From Leptospirales bacterium (GTDB lineage Bacteria; Spirochaetota; Leptospiria; Leptospirales; Leptonemataceae), in assembly GCA_016788865.1 (NCBI GenBank), contig JAEUSB010000024.1, positions 1 to 35,635 of the forward strand: DNA of 35,635 bases. The letters are read 5' to 3'. Made by a program: the position numbers and the translations under genes. Below are positions 16,750 to 24,626 of this stretch, piece after piece. Numbering within the stretch: position 1 is the stretch's first letter; each line of letters starts with the position of its first letter. Below the pieces are notes generated by a model, which saw nothing but the letters and a program-made list of their open reading frames with translations, was not told the origin of the DNA and did no database searches.

Positions 16750-17136
16750 ATGATCTCAAACGAATTCTGGATTGCGGCTGGTGGCGTCCATAGCGTCGCC
16801 TTGTTTCTGTTTCATTTGGGTTTCTGGCGATTGCTCGGCTGGAAAAAGGATCTTCGCCATGTTTCTCCCGTCAATCGAGCCGTGATGCAAATTTTGAATC
16901 TCAGGATCATATATATCTTTGGGGCTCTCGCTATCGCATGCTTCTACTTTCGGGGGGAGCTCCTGGAATCAAAAGTGGGTATTGGGTTGCTTGGCGCGGC
17001 CAGTCTGTTCTGGGTTGGACGCCTGGTGGAGCAGATCATCTTCTTACGAAATGGAAACTGGATGGTTCACGCACTAACGGCAATGTTTGTCCTGGGCGCA
17101 GTCATCTTTGCAATGCCCCTGGTAAATCGTCTTTGA
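16750..17136 (+). CDS. Four-helix integral membrane protein, function unknown
   Basis: A 128-residue protein with four hydrophobic helices (about 5-25, 50-66, 76-92 and 104-122) and short loops. The ATG at 16750 is chosen over the upstream ATG at 16726 because GGAGG (16738-16742) sits a good eight bases before it. I recognise no family with certainty; the length and topology fit small bacterial membrane proteins without enzymatic motifs. It lies 79 bases after the inverted repeat and shares its stop with the TTG start of the TetR gene, so it is very likely the target and partner of that regulator. Confidence 0.75.
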   Translation: MISNEFWIAAGGVHSVALFLFHLGFWRLLGWKKDLRHVSPVNRAVMQILNLRIIYIFGALAIACFYFRGELLESKVGIGLLGAASLFWVGRLVEQIIFLRNGNWMVHALTAMFVLGAVIFAMPLVNRL

Positions 17137-17678
17137 AAGACAAGAAGCAAACGTGGCTTCAAGAAGGTTTCAAGGTTCTCTTTGAAAAGGGACCGGCTGC
17201 GCTTACGATCGACCTACTCTGTCAGCGGCTCAAACAAACCAAAGGCGCGTTCTACCATCATTTCAAAGATAGAAACGACCTTGTATCTGCCCTACTCGCA
17301 AGTTGGGAAGAAACCAGCACAGATCGCGTAATTGAGCAGGCCTCGGCGGAGGTAGATCCAGAGAAACGAATCCGGCTGCTCACCGCCCTTACACACGATC
17401 TTCCCCGGAATCCGGAACGTGCGATTCGAGCCTGGTCATTACGGTATCCGGCAGCAACAGAGGTTCAAAGGCGAGTTGATCAAAAGCGTGTCCAGTTTCT
17501 GGAAAGTGTGTATGTGGCAATGGGAAATAGCAAACCTGTGGCTAAGCGACGTTCACGAATTACGTATGCCCTTTTTATCGGGGGCGGCATGCTCGTGCCG
17601 CCAATGTCAAGACAAGAACTGGACCGACTTTACCTGGTACTCCGCCCGCGTGATCGTCAGAGCGAACGAGCAAGGTGA
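17133..17678 (+). CDS. TetR/AcrR-family transcriptional regulator
   Basis: A 181-residue regulator. The N-terminal helix-turn-helix is at about residues 24-50, seen in LTIDLLCQRLKQTKGAFYHH followed by FKDRNDL, the typical TetR recognition helix and downstream FxxK/R. The rest is the alpha-helical ligand-binding and dimerisation domain. The open frame extends far upstream through the preceding gene, but homology begins at KDKKQTW, immediately after a TTG at 17133. That TTG overlaps the stop of the membrane gene as TTGA, so translation is probably coupled and the start is inferred from this arrangement. The likely operator is the 29-bp inverted repeat at 16642-16670. The last 22 bases overlap the convergent ROK kinase gene. 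Confidence 0.85.
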   Translation: MKDKKQTWLQEGFKVLFEKGPAALTIDLLCQRLKQTKGAFYHHFKDRNDLVSALLASWEETSTDRVIEQASAEVDPEKRIRLLTALTHDLPRNPERAIRAWSLRYPAATEVQRRVDQKRVQFLESVYVAMGNSKPVAKRRSRITYALFIGGGMLVPPMSRQELDRLYLVLRPRDRQSERAR

Positions 17679-18616
17679 GCCGCGCCCATTGGGCCGGCAA
17701 CGTCTCCCAGTTCTGCCAGACGAATCTGCGGCAATGGATTAATGCATCGCGCGGGAAGTTTTGCGTGAATATGAGGAAGTAGCTTTACGCCCATTGATTC
17801 CATAATTCCGCCTCCAAGAATGACCAGATCCGGATTCAGCAAATTTACTGCATGCGAGATTCCGGCAGCCAGAAACTTGCAATAGTATTCGTTCATCAGT
17901 GCCTGCGTAAACCCGTCGCCTCTTTCGTAGGCCTTTTTTAGTGACGAGGATTTCACTGGTGTCTTCTTTAGATTGTAGTCAATTAAGTCGCGCAGTAACG
18001 TCTTCTTCCTGGCATCGAAATAACGATCAATTCGACGATTCAACGCCCATTTGCCGATGTAAGCCTCAAGGCTCCCACGAACACCGCCATTGGGCTTGCG
18101 ACCACCGTCGCGAACGATCATGTGTCCTACCTCACCTGCACCGCCATCCCGCCCAACTATCAGTTCGCCGTTAATCGCTATTGCTCCACCTACACCGGTT
18201 CCGCAGAAGAAGGCTACCGCCATGTAAGGCTTTCTTGGCATGCGAGCCAGTTCTCCCATCAGGCCAGCGTTGACATCATTCGCCAATCGAACCTTGAGAT
18301 CGCGGCGGCCTAGAAGCCCCAGGTCCAGCAGTGGATGCTTATTTTCCCAGCCAAGGTTTGGTGCAATTCTTACAAGATCTGTTTCCGAGGAAACGACGCC
18401 CGGAACGCCAAGGCCAATCGTTGCGAGTTCGTAGCCCTTTTCTGCCGCCTGTCCTTGAAGCAGTTCGATTTGCTTTCTGATCCGATCGATTACATGGTTG
18501 TAACCTTCCTTTGCCTCCGTATCAATTTTGCTTTCAACGAGCGGGACAAAGTCGTCATCGAAAACCACGGAGTAAATATTCGAACCGCCAAGGTCGATGC
18601 CCAGATGTGCTTTCAT
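17657..18616 (-). CDS. ROK-family sugar kinase, probably glucokinase
   Basis: A 319-residue kinase of the ROK family. Visible are the phosphate-binding loop GIDLGGSN (residues 6-13), LANDVNAGLMGE with catalytic D114, the adenosine loop GTGVGGAI (139-146), GEVGH (161-165) and a C-terminal PDLVILGGGI. The usual zinc-binding CxCGxxGC(L/Y)E motif is missing: the region reads GRKPNGGVRGSLEAY. It probably phosphorylates glucose or a related sugar. The frame runs up to 18664, but the ATG at 18616, behind GGAA and starting MKAHLGIDLGG, fits the family. It is the last gene on the dnaX strand, 99 bases after the flippase-like gene. The loss of the cysteines makes the sugar assignment less sure. Confidence 0.85.
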   Translation of the reverse strand: MKAHLGIDLGGSNIYSVVFDDDFVPLVESKIDTEAKEGYNHVIDRIRKQIELLQGQAAEKGYELATIGLGVPGVVSSETDLVRIAPNLGWENKHPLLDLGLLGRRDLKVRLANDVNAGLMGELARMPRKPYMAVAFFCGTGVGGAIAINGELIVGRDGGAGEVGHMIVRDGGRKPNGGVRGSLEAYIGKWALNRRIDRYFDARKKTLLRDLIDYNLKKTPVKSSSLKKAYERGDGFTQALMNEYYCKFLAAGISHAVNLLNPDLVILGGGIMESMGVKLLPHIHAKLPARCINPLPQIRLAELGDVAGPMGAAHLARSL

Positions 18617-18715
18617 AATGCATTCCGTGGCAAATTCAACCGTCCTGTCAAGACAATGCGACATAATCCGTCGCGCGGAACGGGGGAAGGCCTGGAAGTT
18701 TACGGCAAGATGTCG

Positions 18716-19669
18716 TCAGGTTGTATCATTGTTCCTCGATGCCGTGTCGTAATCCATGAGGTAGACCACAATGGCCAGCAAAGCCGGGGGAATGTTGAGC
18801 AATGCATGGAGAATCGTAGCATAAAATAGACCGACCTCAATGCTGTAGCCCAGGAGTTCGAAAGCGGACGCAATCGAAGCATGGAACACTCCGAGCCCGG
18901 ATGGCGCAGAGGGCAAGGCCACACCAAGGGCCGCAAACAAGATCAGTAGCAAAGACCAGCTAACCGAGAACTCAAGACCGACTAACTTCAGAAAAACTCC
19001 GTACAGCAAAAGAACCGGAACATACCACATAAAAGCTGTCATCAGGAATGAGTATGTCAGGAACGATGTTGAAGGAAGAAACTTCATTTCTGATTTTTCA
19101 GTCCGATCGCGCTTCAAGAAGGATTCAACCCTGTGAATCACCGCGGTAAGTAGATCAGGTTTGAGTTTAATCAGAACCAGGATGCAAACAATTACAATCA
19201 AGAGACCAGCCGGAACCAATAAGATCCGCATATCTTTTTGAAAGAGGGAGAAAGTAATCATCACAGTCGAAAGCAAGATAGGCAGGTCAAGACCCTTCTC
19301 AACTATGGCGCGTACGGCAGAAACGCTCACTGGCTGATTTGTCTTTTGCTTAAAGTAGAGCATGCGCAATACGTCTCCGCCACGAGCGGGTAGAAGCGCA
19401 TTGCCTCCACTTGCCAGCAGAGTTGCTTTGAAAGATGTCCAAACGGACCCTTTGCTCTCATTTACAAACCACCAACGAAGGGCGAATGCCAGAAAGGTAA
19501 CCAAAAAGATTAGCAGATAAAGTGGCAAATAATTCAGATGAAATTCTGCCTGTACCCGGAGCAATAGACTCAGATCAATGCGCTTGTAAATGTAGAAGAT
19601 TGCGGCGGCGCTCATCAAGAGACCAATGAACACTTTTCGCTGCGCGTAAATCCATTTGAGTAGTTTCAT
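18716..19669 (-). CDS. Flippase-like membrane protein (lysylphosphatidylglycerol synthase TM / UPF0104 family)
   Basis: A 317-residue protein with about eight hydrophobic helices and the family signatures NALLPARGGDVLRML (about residues 90-104) and PSAPSGLGVFHASI (about 257-270). The family includes the transmembrane part of MprF, which flips aminoacylated phosphatidylglycerol, and many proteins of unknown lipid specificity. There is no aminoacyltransferase domain here, so lipid flipping or transport rather than synthesis is likely. Its ATG overlaps the recR stop by four bases (19666-19669), which indicates translational coupling with the DNA repair operon. Confidence 0.87.
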   Translation of the reverse strand: MKLLKWIYAQRKVFIGLLMSAAAIFYIYKRIDLSLLLRVQAEFHLNYLPLYLLIFLVTFLAFALRWWFVNESKGSVWTSFKATLLASGGNALLPARGGDVLRMLYFKQKTNQPVSVSAVRAIVEKGLDLPILLSTVMITFSLFQKDMRILLVPAGLLIVIVCILVLIKLKPDLLTAVIHRVESFLKRDRTEKSEMKFLPSTSFLTYSFLMTAFMWYVPVLLLYGVFLKLVGLEFSVSWSLLLILFAALGVALPSAPSGLGVFHASIASAFELLGYSIEVGLFYATILHALLNIPPALLAIVVYLMDYDTASRNNDTT

Positions 19670-20274
19670 GCCTGTGCCTTAAAATCTTGTCGCAGTTTGA
19701 TACTGCGCGCAAGTGTTGTTTTTTCCGCGTACTCAATCGAAGCACCGGTTGGTATTCCATGAGAAATTCGCGTGATATGCAATTTTGCATCTTTGAGCAG
19801 AGAAGCGATATACTCAGCGGTCGCATCCCCTTCAAGGGTTGGGTTAGTAGCCAACAACAATTCCTTTAAATCCGGCTCGTCCTGAACGCGCCCCAGAAGC
19901 TCTTTGATTCTGAGGTCCCCTGGCCCAATTCCGTCTAACGGTGAAATTGCGCCCATCAGTACATGATAGGATCCACCGAACTCACCCGTCTTTTCAATTG
20001 CGTAAACATCGCCGGGCTCTTCGACAACGCAAAGAACAGACCTGTCCCTGCGACTATCCCTGCAGATGGAACAGAGGTCCTGATCTGCAAGGCTCCCGCA
20101 ACGCGAGCAAAATCGGACCTCTCCCTTCAGCCGAGTAATTGCTTCCGAAATATCATTTGCCTTTTCATTTTCTGAACGAATCAGGTGAAACGCGATACGG
20201 AGAGCACTGCGCTGGCCAATCCCCGGAAGGGACGACAACAATCGAACCACGTTTTCTAGAGCCGGGAAAAGCAA
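19666..20274 (-). CDS. recR: Recombination protein RecR
   Basis: A 202-residue RecR, which works with RecF/RecO in loading RecA on gapped DNA. It has an N-terminal helix-hairpin-helix (LLSSLPGIGQRSALRIAFHL), a C4 zinc finger (C56, C59, C68, C71), then a Toprim domain from about residue 79 (LCVVEEPGDVYAIEKT) with GGSYHVLMGAISPLDGIGP, and a C-terminal Walker-B-like ITRISHGIPTGASIEYA. Length is normal. It is the third gene of dnaX-ybaB-recR, five bases after ybaB, a widely conserved bacterial gene order. Confidence 0.97.
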   Translation of the reverse strand: MLFPALENVVRLLSSLPGIGQRSALRIAFHLIRSENEKANDISEAITRLKGEVRFCSRCGSLADQDLCSICRDSRRDRSVLCVVEEPGDVYAIEKTGEFGGSYHVLMGAISPLDGIGPGDLRIKELLGRVQDEPDLKELLLATNPTLEGDATAEYIASLLKDAKLHITRISHGIPTGASIEYAEKTTLARSIKLRQDFKAQA

Positions 20275-20279
20275 GTCGA

Positions 20280-20606
20280 TTAGCCGCCGAACATCTTCTC
20301 GAGGCCGGGGATGGAACCCGTGAGGCTTTTCATTTCGTGCGCCATTGCTTCCCGGGCTTTGTTTTGAGCTTCATTTATGGCGGCTATCAACAACTCCTCT
20401 AGCATATCCCGATCATTGGGAGAAAGCAGGGTCGGTTCAATTTTCACATTCTTTACTACGCCATCGCCAGATACCGTTACTTTGACCATCCCCGCTCCGG
20501 CCTCACCGGTGATTTGCAGTCGGGCCATCTTGTGCTGCAATTCCTCGGCGCGTGCTTTCATGCTGCCAAGATTCTTGAACATTTCGGAAAAGTTGAGACC
20601 GTTCAT
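20280..20606 (-). CDS. ybaB: YbaB/EbfC family nucleoid-associated DNA-binding protein
   Basis: A 108-residue protein of the YbaB/EbfC family, a dimeric DNA-binding protein often located between dnaX and recR. The N-terminal helix includes LGSMKARAEELQHKMARLQ. The central strands contain GMVKVTVSGDGVVKNVKIEP, and a helix with LLIAAINEAQNKAREAM and a Gly-rich end (IPGLEKMFGG) complete the fold. The start overlaps the dnaX stop by four bases. Confidence 0.93.
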   Translation of the reverse strand: MNGLNFSEMFKNLGSMKARAEELQHKMARLQITGEAGAGMVKVTVSGDGVVKNVKIEPTLLSPNDRDMLEELLIAAINEAQNKAREAMAHEMKSLTGSIPGLEKMFGG

Positions 20607-21877
20607 GTTTTGTTCTCCAGGTCGGGCACGGAACCAGGATCGACCATAGTGCCCAGGAATGTCTTTTGGACTTCTTCCTCCGTTGAGAAAGGAATGCCCT
20701 GATCAACCGCCGTCGCAAGACGATCAAGGCGCCGCAACACGCCAGAGATTGAAGGTCTGGCTAGCTTTTCCTTAATCTTCAACAATTCCATTTCTATCAG
20801 TACACGAGTTTCATATGAATTCTTCAAACGTAGATTGTACGCGCGCGAAAGCAGGTTATGAACACCGTCAAATATTGCCTGAAACTTGGTTGGATCTGTG
20901 GCCGAAAGCGAATCGCGCAAGCGCGCTATGTCTGTTGGAGGAAGCCCTACGAAATCGGGCCTATCAATGCCATGGAGGATATGAATTATGGCGCGCAGGA
21001 AATCAAGATAATCCCAGACAAAGCGCTGCAAATCCCCTCCTTCATTGAATACACTGTGGACTGGCTCCACAATTTCTTCAAATTTTGATTTTGGATCAAG
21101 CAGTTTCTCTGTAAGCTTCAAGTACAGTTCCGTGGGCAGGAATCCAATCAGCTCACGCGTTTTCTCCGCCGTGACATTGCCCTCTGTGTACGTGATGCTC
21201 TGTTCCAGGAAGGATAGGCTGTCGCGGACTGAACCGTCGCCACGCCGGGCAATCCAGAACAGTGCCTCGTCTTCTGCCTTGATCTTTTCGCGTTTACAAA
21301 TTTCTTTCAAGAACGTTTGCATTATTTGAAGCGGCACTTTCCGGAATGCGAACGTCTGACACCGTGATAGAATGGTCTCGGGAATCTTGTTCAGCTCCGT
21401 CGTTGCAAGGATGAAAAGCACATGCTCGGGTGGTTCTTCCAGCGTCTTGAGTAGCGCGTTGAACGCTTCCGTGGTGAGCATGTGGACTTCATCAATGATA
21501 TAAACTTTCTTCTTCGCGCTCATTGGTTGGAACTTAACGTTCTCTCGCAAATCCCGCACGTTATCAATGGATCGGTTGGAGGCTGCGTCAATCTCCTGGA
21601 CATCAAGCGACGTGCCCGTCTGAATGCTGACGCACGATTCACATTCACCGCAGGGCTCCCCGTCTTTGGGTTGGAGGCAATTTACCCTTTTGGCCAGGAT
21701 GCGAGCAATGGTTGTCTTCCCGGTACCGCGCGCACCAGAAAAGAGGTACGCTGAACCAACACGGCCGTTGTCTGCCGCGTTCTTTAACGCAGTCACAGCC
21801 ATGCCCTGTTCCACAACCTCACCAAACGTTCGAGGTCGATACTTGCGAGCAAGTACGAGGTGGCCCGGATCTACCAT
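20603..21877 (-). CDS. dnaX: DNA polymerase III subunit gamma (DnaX), short form
   Basis: 424 residues from the ATG at 21877; the frame extends to 22033, but the canonical N-terminus LARKYRPRTFGEVV follows this ATG. Visible are Walker A GARGTGKTT (48-56), four zinc cysteines (C67, C76, C79, C82), Walker B VYIIDEVHM (125-133) and a sensor segment ATTELNKIPETILSRC (158-173). It is the clamp-loader motor that loads the beta clamp. It ends at about residue 424, shorter than DnaX with tau domains (about 550-640), so it covers domains I-III with little else. A tau-like DnaB/polymerase binding region is not evident. The first gene of dnaX-ybaB-recR; divergent from pth, with 90 bases between the starts. 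Confidence 0.95.
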   Translation of the reverse strand: MVDPGHLVLARKYRPRTFGEVVEQGMAVTALKNAADNGRVGSAYLFSGARGTGKTTIARILAKRVNCLQPKDGEPCGECESCVSIQTGTSLDVQEIDAASNRSIDNVRDLRENVKFQPMSAKKKVYIIDEVHMLTTEAFNALLKTLEEPPEHVLFILATTELNKIPETILSRCQTFAFRKVPLQIMQTFLKEICKREKIKAEDEALFWIARRGDGSVRDSLSFLEQSITYTEGNVTAEKTRELIGFLPTELYLKLTEKLLDPKSKFEEIVEPVHSVFNEGGDLQRFVWDYLDFLRAIIHILHGIDRPDFVGLPPTDIARLRDSLSATDPTKFQAIFDGVHNLLSRAYNLRLKNSYETRVLIEMELLKIKEKLARPSISGVLRRLDRLATAVDQGIPFSTEEEVQKTFLGTMVDPGSVPDLENKT

Positions 21878-21967
21878 CAGGATCAAGATGCCAGTAGAAG
21901 CGGCAGACAACAACACTATTTCCGTCGATTTTGCTTGTGCGCTCGCCTCCGGAAGCGAATCCGACCT

Positions 21968-22516
21968 GTGGCTGAAAGAGTACTGCTCGTTGGGCTGGGA
22001 AATCCTGGAAAAAAATACGCGAAAAATCGGCACAACGTGGGTTTTGTCGCTCTGGATTCCATTGCAGAAGGCGCCGGCGTGACGTTTACCAAAGACAAAC
22101 GGGGTGAATGGGCACGGAAAGAAATCGAAACCAGAGGTGGAGAAAAGCTAGAACTCCTGTTTTACAAGCCACTGGAATTCATGAATCTTTCAGGTGGCGG
22201 CGTTCGAGACATCATCAAGAAGTATCCGCTGCCTCCAGAACGCATGGTTGTCTTCCATGATGAGATCGAAATTGCCTTTGGCGAAGTAAGGTGGAAGACT
22301 GGTGGCGGTCACAAAGGTCATAATGGTCTGCGCGATATCGTTGCCAAATGTGGAACGTCGGAGTTTCACCGGGTCCGTATCGGAGTCGGCCGCCCCGACC
22401 ACGACGATGTTGCAGAGCACGTACTTTCAGATTTCACTCCCGACGAATGGAATGCAATCCCCGCCAGCATTTCCCGTGCGGAGGAACTCCTCGGAAAATG
22501 GATGGAGTCTATTTAG
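21968..22516 (+). CDS. pth: Peptidyl-tRNA hydrolase
   Basis: A 182-residue Pth that releases tRNA from peptidyl-tRNA after aborted translation. Family residues are all present: N12 in LVGLGNPG, catalytic H22 in NRHNVGF, N73 in FMNLSGG, D98 in VFHDEIEI and N119 in GGGHKGHNGL. The frame runs up to 21860, but homology starts right behind the GTG at 21968, so that start is chosen; GGAAG lies about 13 bases before it. The upstream extension is a shadow over the dnaX start. It ends four bases from the convergent hydrolase. Confidence 0.95.
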   Translation: MAERVLLVGLGNPGKKYAKNRHNVGFVALDSIAEGAGVTFTKDKRGEWARKEIETRGGEKLELLFYKPLEFMNLSGGGVRDIIKKYPLPPERMVVFHDEIEIAFGEVRWKTGGGHKGHNGLRDIVAKCGTSEFHRVRIGVGRPDHDDVAEHVLSDFTPDEWNAIPASISRAEELLGKWMESI

Positions 22517-22520
22517 TGTC

Positions 22521-23417
22521 TCAAGGTCTATCCCCGGCGAAGTCCTGAATCGCTTTAAAATATCCCTTACGGTCGCGCGCAATCATGTCATTGTGCCCCG
22601 CGCCAGGGAAAGTCTTTAGCTTGCTGCTGTTTCTTATTGGGTTCCCTTCCAGGCTTGCAAAGTTTTCCTGCGCATGGGTAACTTGAATCAGCATGTCCCG
22701 CTCCCCATGCAGAATGAGAACGGGAATCTTGATGCCCCTTAGCTTGATCGAGTTAGAAAACATTTTGTCTGCTTCAGCCTCTTGTTCTGCATTCAGATCT
22801 ATTCCGAGTAAACGGAGCAGCGGGGTAACGTCCGCGAAACCACTCTCCAGGACCAGACCGGCAAACCGTTCAGGAAACCTGATGGCAACATCCGTTGCGG
22901 GAGAACTTCCAAGCGATCGACCAAACACGAGTGGCTTCTTTAAAGGTGATGGTTCCACATTGTTGAGGAAGAACTCTGCGATTCGTGGCGGATCTATTGA
23001 AAGATGACGTAACGTCGGAAAGCCGGTACTCCAGCCGTAGCCACGATAGTCGACCACGAAGAGATTCATTCCAACTGCGTGGAACATTGGTGCGATATCA
23101 TCATAGTCCGGGACCGTCTCGCCATTCCCGTGAAAATAGAGGACGGTGCGAAACGCCGGATCCTTACGATAGTAGCGCGCTCCGACCGTGTCATCCCCGG
23201 TTACGGGAATATCAAAATCCTTAGCTCCAACCGGAGTATTTCGCTCTGTCTGTGCCGGGTAGTAGACACGCGATGCAACCTGCTTGCTATCCAACGGATT
23301 CACTGTATTACCCCTGTACGTGCAATTGCTTAGAAAACTGAGAAATAGAAAGGTCTGTCCCAATCGAATAGCCGACCACACCCAATTCCACATTGGTCTT
23401 CTGTAATAAAAAATCAT
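22521..23417 (-). CDS. Alpha/beta hydrolase, probable lipoprotein
   Basis: A 298-residue alpha/beta hydrolase. The oxyanion segment LYFHGNGE (93-100), nucleophile elbow VFGRSLGSS (S168), acid in HGERDMLIQ (D241) and histidine in PGAGHNDM (H275) make a complete triad. The N-terminus is a signal sequence with a relaxed lipobox FLSNC (C32), so it is probably lipidated and exported. The start at ATG 23417 is chosen; ATG 23393 would shorten the signal by eight residues. Nothing upstream resembles the family, so the frame extension to 23927 is a shadow antisense to the next gene. The substrate is unknown. Confidence 0.85.
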   Translation of the reverse strand: MIFYYRRPMWNWVWSAIRLGQTFLFLSFLSNCTYRGNTVNPLDSKQVASRVYYPAQTERNTPVGAKDFDIPVTGDDTVGARYYRKDPAFRTVLYFHGNGETVPDYDDIAPMFHAVGMNLFVVDYRGYGWSTGFPTLRHLSIDPPRIAEFFLNNVEPSPLKKPLVFGRSLGSSPATDVAIRFPERFAGLVLESGFADVTPLLRLLGIDLNAEQEAEADKMFSNSIKLRGIKIPVLILHGERDMLIQVTHAQENFASLEGNPIRNSSKLKTFPGAGHNDMIARDRKGYFKAIQDFAGDRP

Positions 23418-23486
23418 CAACTGGCCATCAAAAAAATTGTCTGGGTTGACCAATTGTCGCTGCGAAAGCAGAGTGAACGACGCGCC

Positions 23487-24593
23487 ATGAATAAGGATAT
23501 TCAAAAACTCTTCAAAGAAGTCGTCGGTGTTTCGCTGAACTCCGATCAGGTGAATTCCATTGCTCAGCAGATGGACCGCCGCTTCGACATCCGGGAAGCC
23601 TCGGGGTTTGGCAGTGTGATCGCAATTCCAGGGCACGCTGCTGCGGAAGCCCTCATTCACTTTCTGAAAACTGAAGAGAGAGTCGTAGAATTTTTCGAAC
23701 GCATGCTCGACCAGGATGGCAAGTTCGTCTACGATAGCACGGTTAAGATAGCATACAAAGAAGAAATGATGCGCGTGCTGGATAAACAGCGTTGGATTTT
23801 TGACGCGTCCACCAAACGCTTCTTTCGCGATCCTTTCCATGCGGAACAACTGAATTTCCTGAAAAGCATTGAAATGATCGATTTGCGAAACGCAACAGAT
23901 GTAGGCAAGATAGCGCAACCCATACAAGAAGAAATGGTCCGACTGAAGATCGAAGACCTGTCCTGGCAGGTAACGCTGCGAACCTATCGCCTGACCGGAG
24001 AATCAGCGGTGCTGCTTCGCGACCTCATTGCGCTCCTACTTTCCAAGCAGAATCTCGGAACATTCAGTTCAGAAGTGTATACGTGCCTCAATGAGCTGGC
24101 AATCAATGCATCGAAGGCCACCTACAAGTTTCTCTTTGAAAAGAATATCGCAAAACCTCAAGGCATCGATCCGCAAATTAGCTACCACGCCTTTATGGAT
24201 ATGTTTCGTCAGGAACTCGAGGCGCATGGTGATGAAAATCTGAGCCGAATGGCCCGCGAAGAAGACAAATATTTTGACATTCACCTCAAATCAACAGAAG
24301 GCTCTATCTCGTGCTGGTGCACAAACTACACTACAATCACACGGCAGGAAAAACTTCGTCTCATGCAAAAGCTGAACTTCACGCTCTTTGGTGACAACCT
24401 GTCTGAACTTCTGGAAGATCCAAGTCGCGAAGGCGCGGGACTGGGCATCAATCTGGTGTTGACTGTTCTCGGAAAACTGTCTCTCGATAAGAATCCACTG
24501 AAACCGGTCTTCTATCCGGATCGCACCAAGATTGGCTTCTTGCTAAAACGCGCAGATCTTGCACGCCCTGCCGCTACGGCCACGGCAACCTAG
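23487..24593 (+). CDS. Protein with degenerate histidine-kinase-type ATPase (HATPase) fold
   Basis: A 368-residue soluble protein. The N-terminal 180 residues are helical and unrecognised. Then comes an N-box-like LNELAINASKATYKFLFEKN (E203, N207), and after an insertion and the segment GSISCWCTNYTTITRQEKLR, a G-box-like GAGLGINLVL (316-325). These are the order and spacing cues of the GHKL ATPase fold, but I see no clear DxGxG box and no phospho-accepting histidine. It could be a regulatory ATP-binding protein, perhaps like anti-sigma kinases, or an inactive relic of a sensor kinase. The ATG at 23487 is preferred over the upstream start at 23454, which adds only a basic tail. It is divergent from the lipoprotein hydrolase; no response regulator is adjacent. 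Confidence 0.72.
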   Translation: MNKDIQKLFKEVVGVSLNSDQVNSIAQQMDRRFDIREASGFGSVIAIPGHAAAEALIHFLKTEERVVEFFERMLDQDGKFVYDSTVKIAYKEEMMRVLDKQRWIFDASTKRFFRDPFHAEQLNFLKSIEMIDLRNATDVGKIAQPIQEEMVRLKIEDLSWQVTLRTYRLTGESAVLLRDLIALLLSKQNLGTFSSEVYTCLNELAINASKATYKFLFEKNIAKPQGIDPQISYHAFMDMFRQELEAHGDENLSRMAREEDKYFDIHLKSTEGSISCWCTNYTTITRQEKLRLMQKLNFTLFGDNLSELLEDPSREGAGLGINLVLTVLGKLSLDKNPLKPVFYPDRTKIGFLLKRADLARPAATATAT

Positions 24594-24626
24594 CATCCGC
24601 CACCGCGCGATACGCCCGTAATGTGA

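Noticed and set aside
21878..22033. 52-codon upstream extension of the dnaX frame
   Set aside because: It overlaps the divergent pth start and has no similarity to DnaX, whose conserved N-terminus follows the ATG at 21877.
23418..23927. N-terminal extension of the lipoprotein hydrolase frame over the HATPase gene
   Set aside because: The extra 170 codons are antisense to the HATPase-like gene, and a lipoprotein signal begins at 23417, so the extension is not coding.
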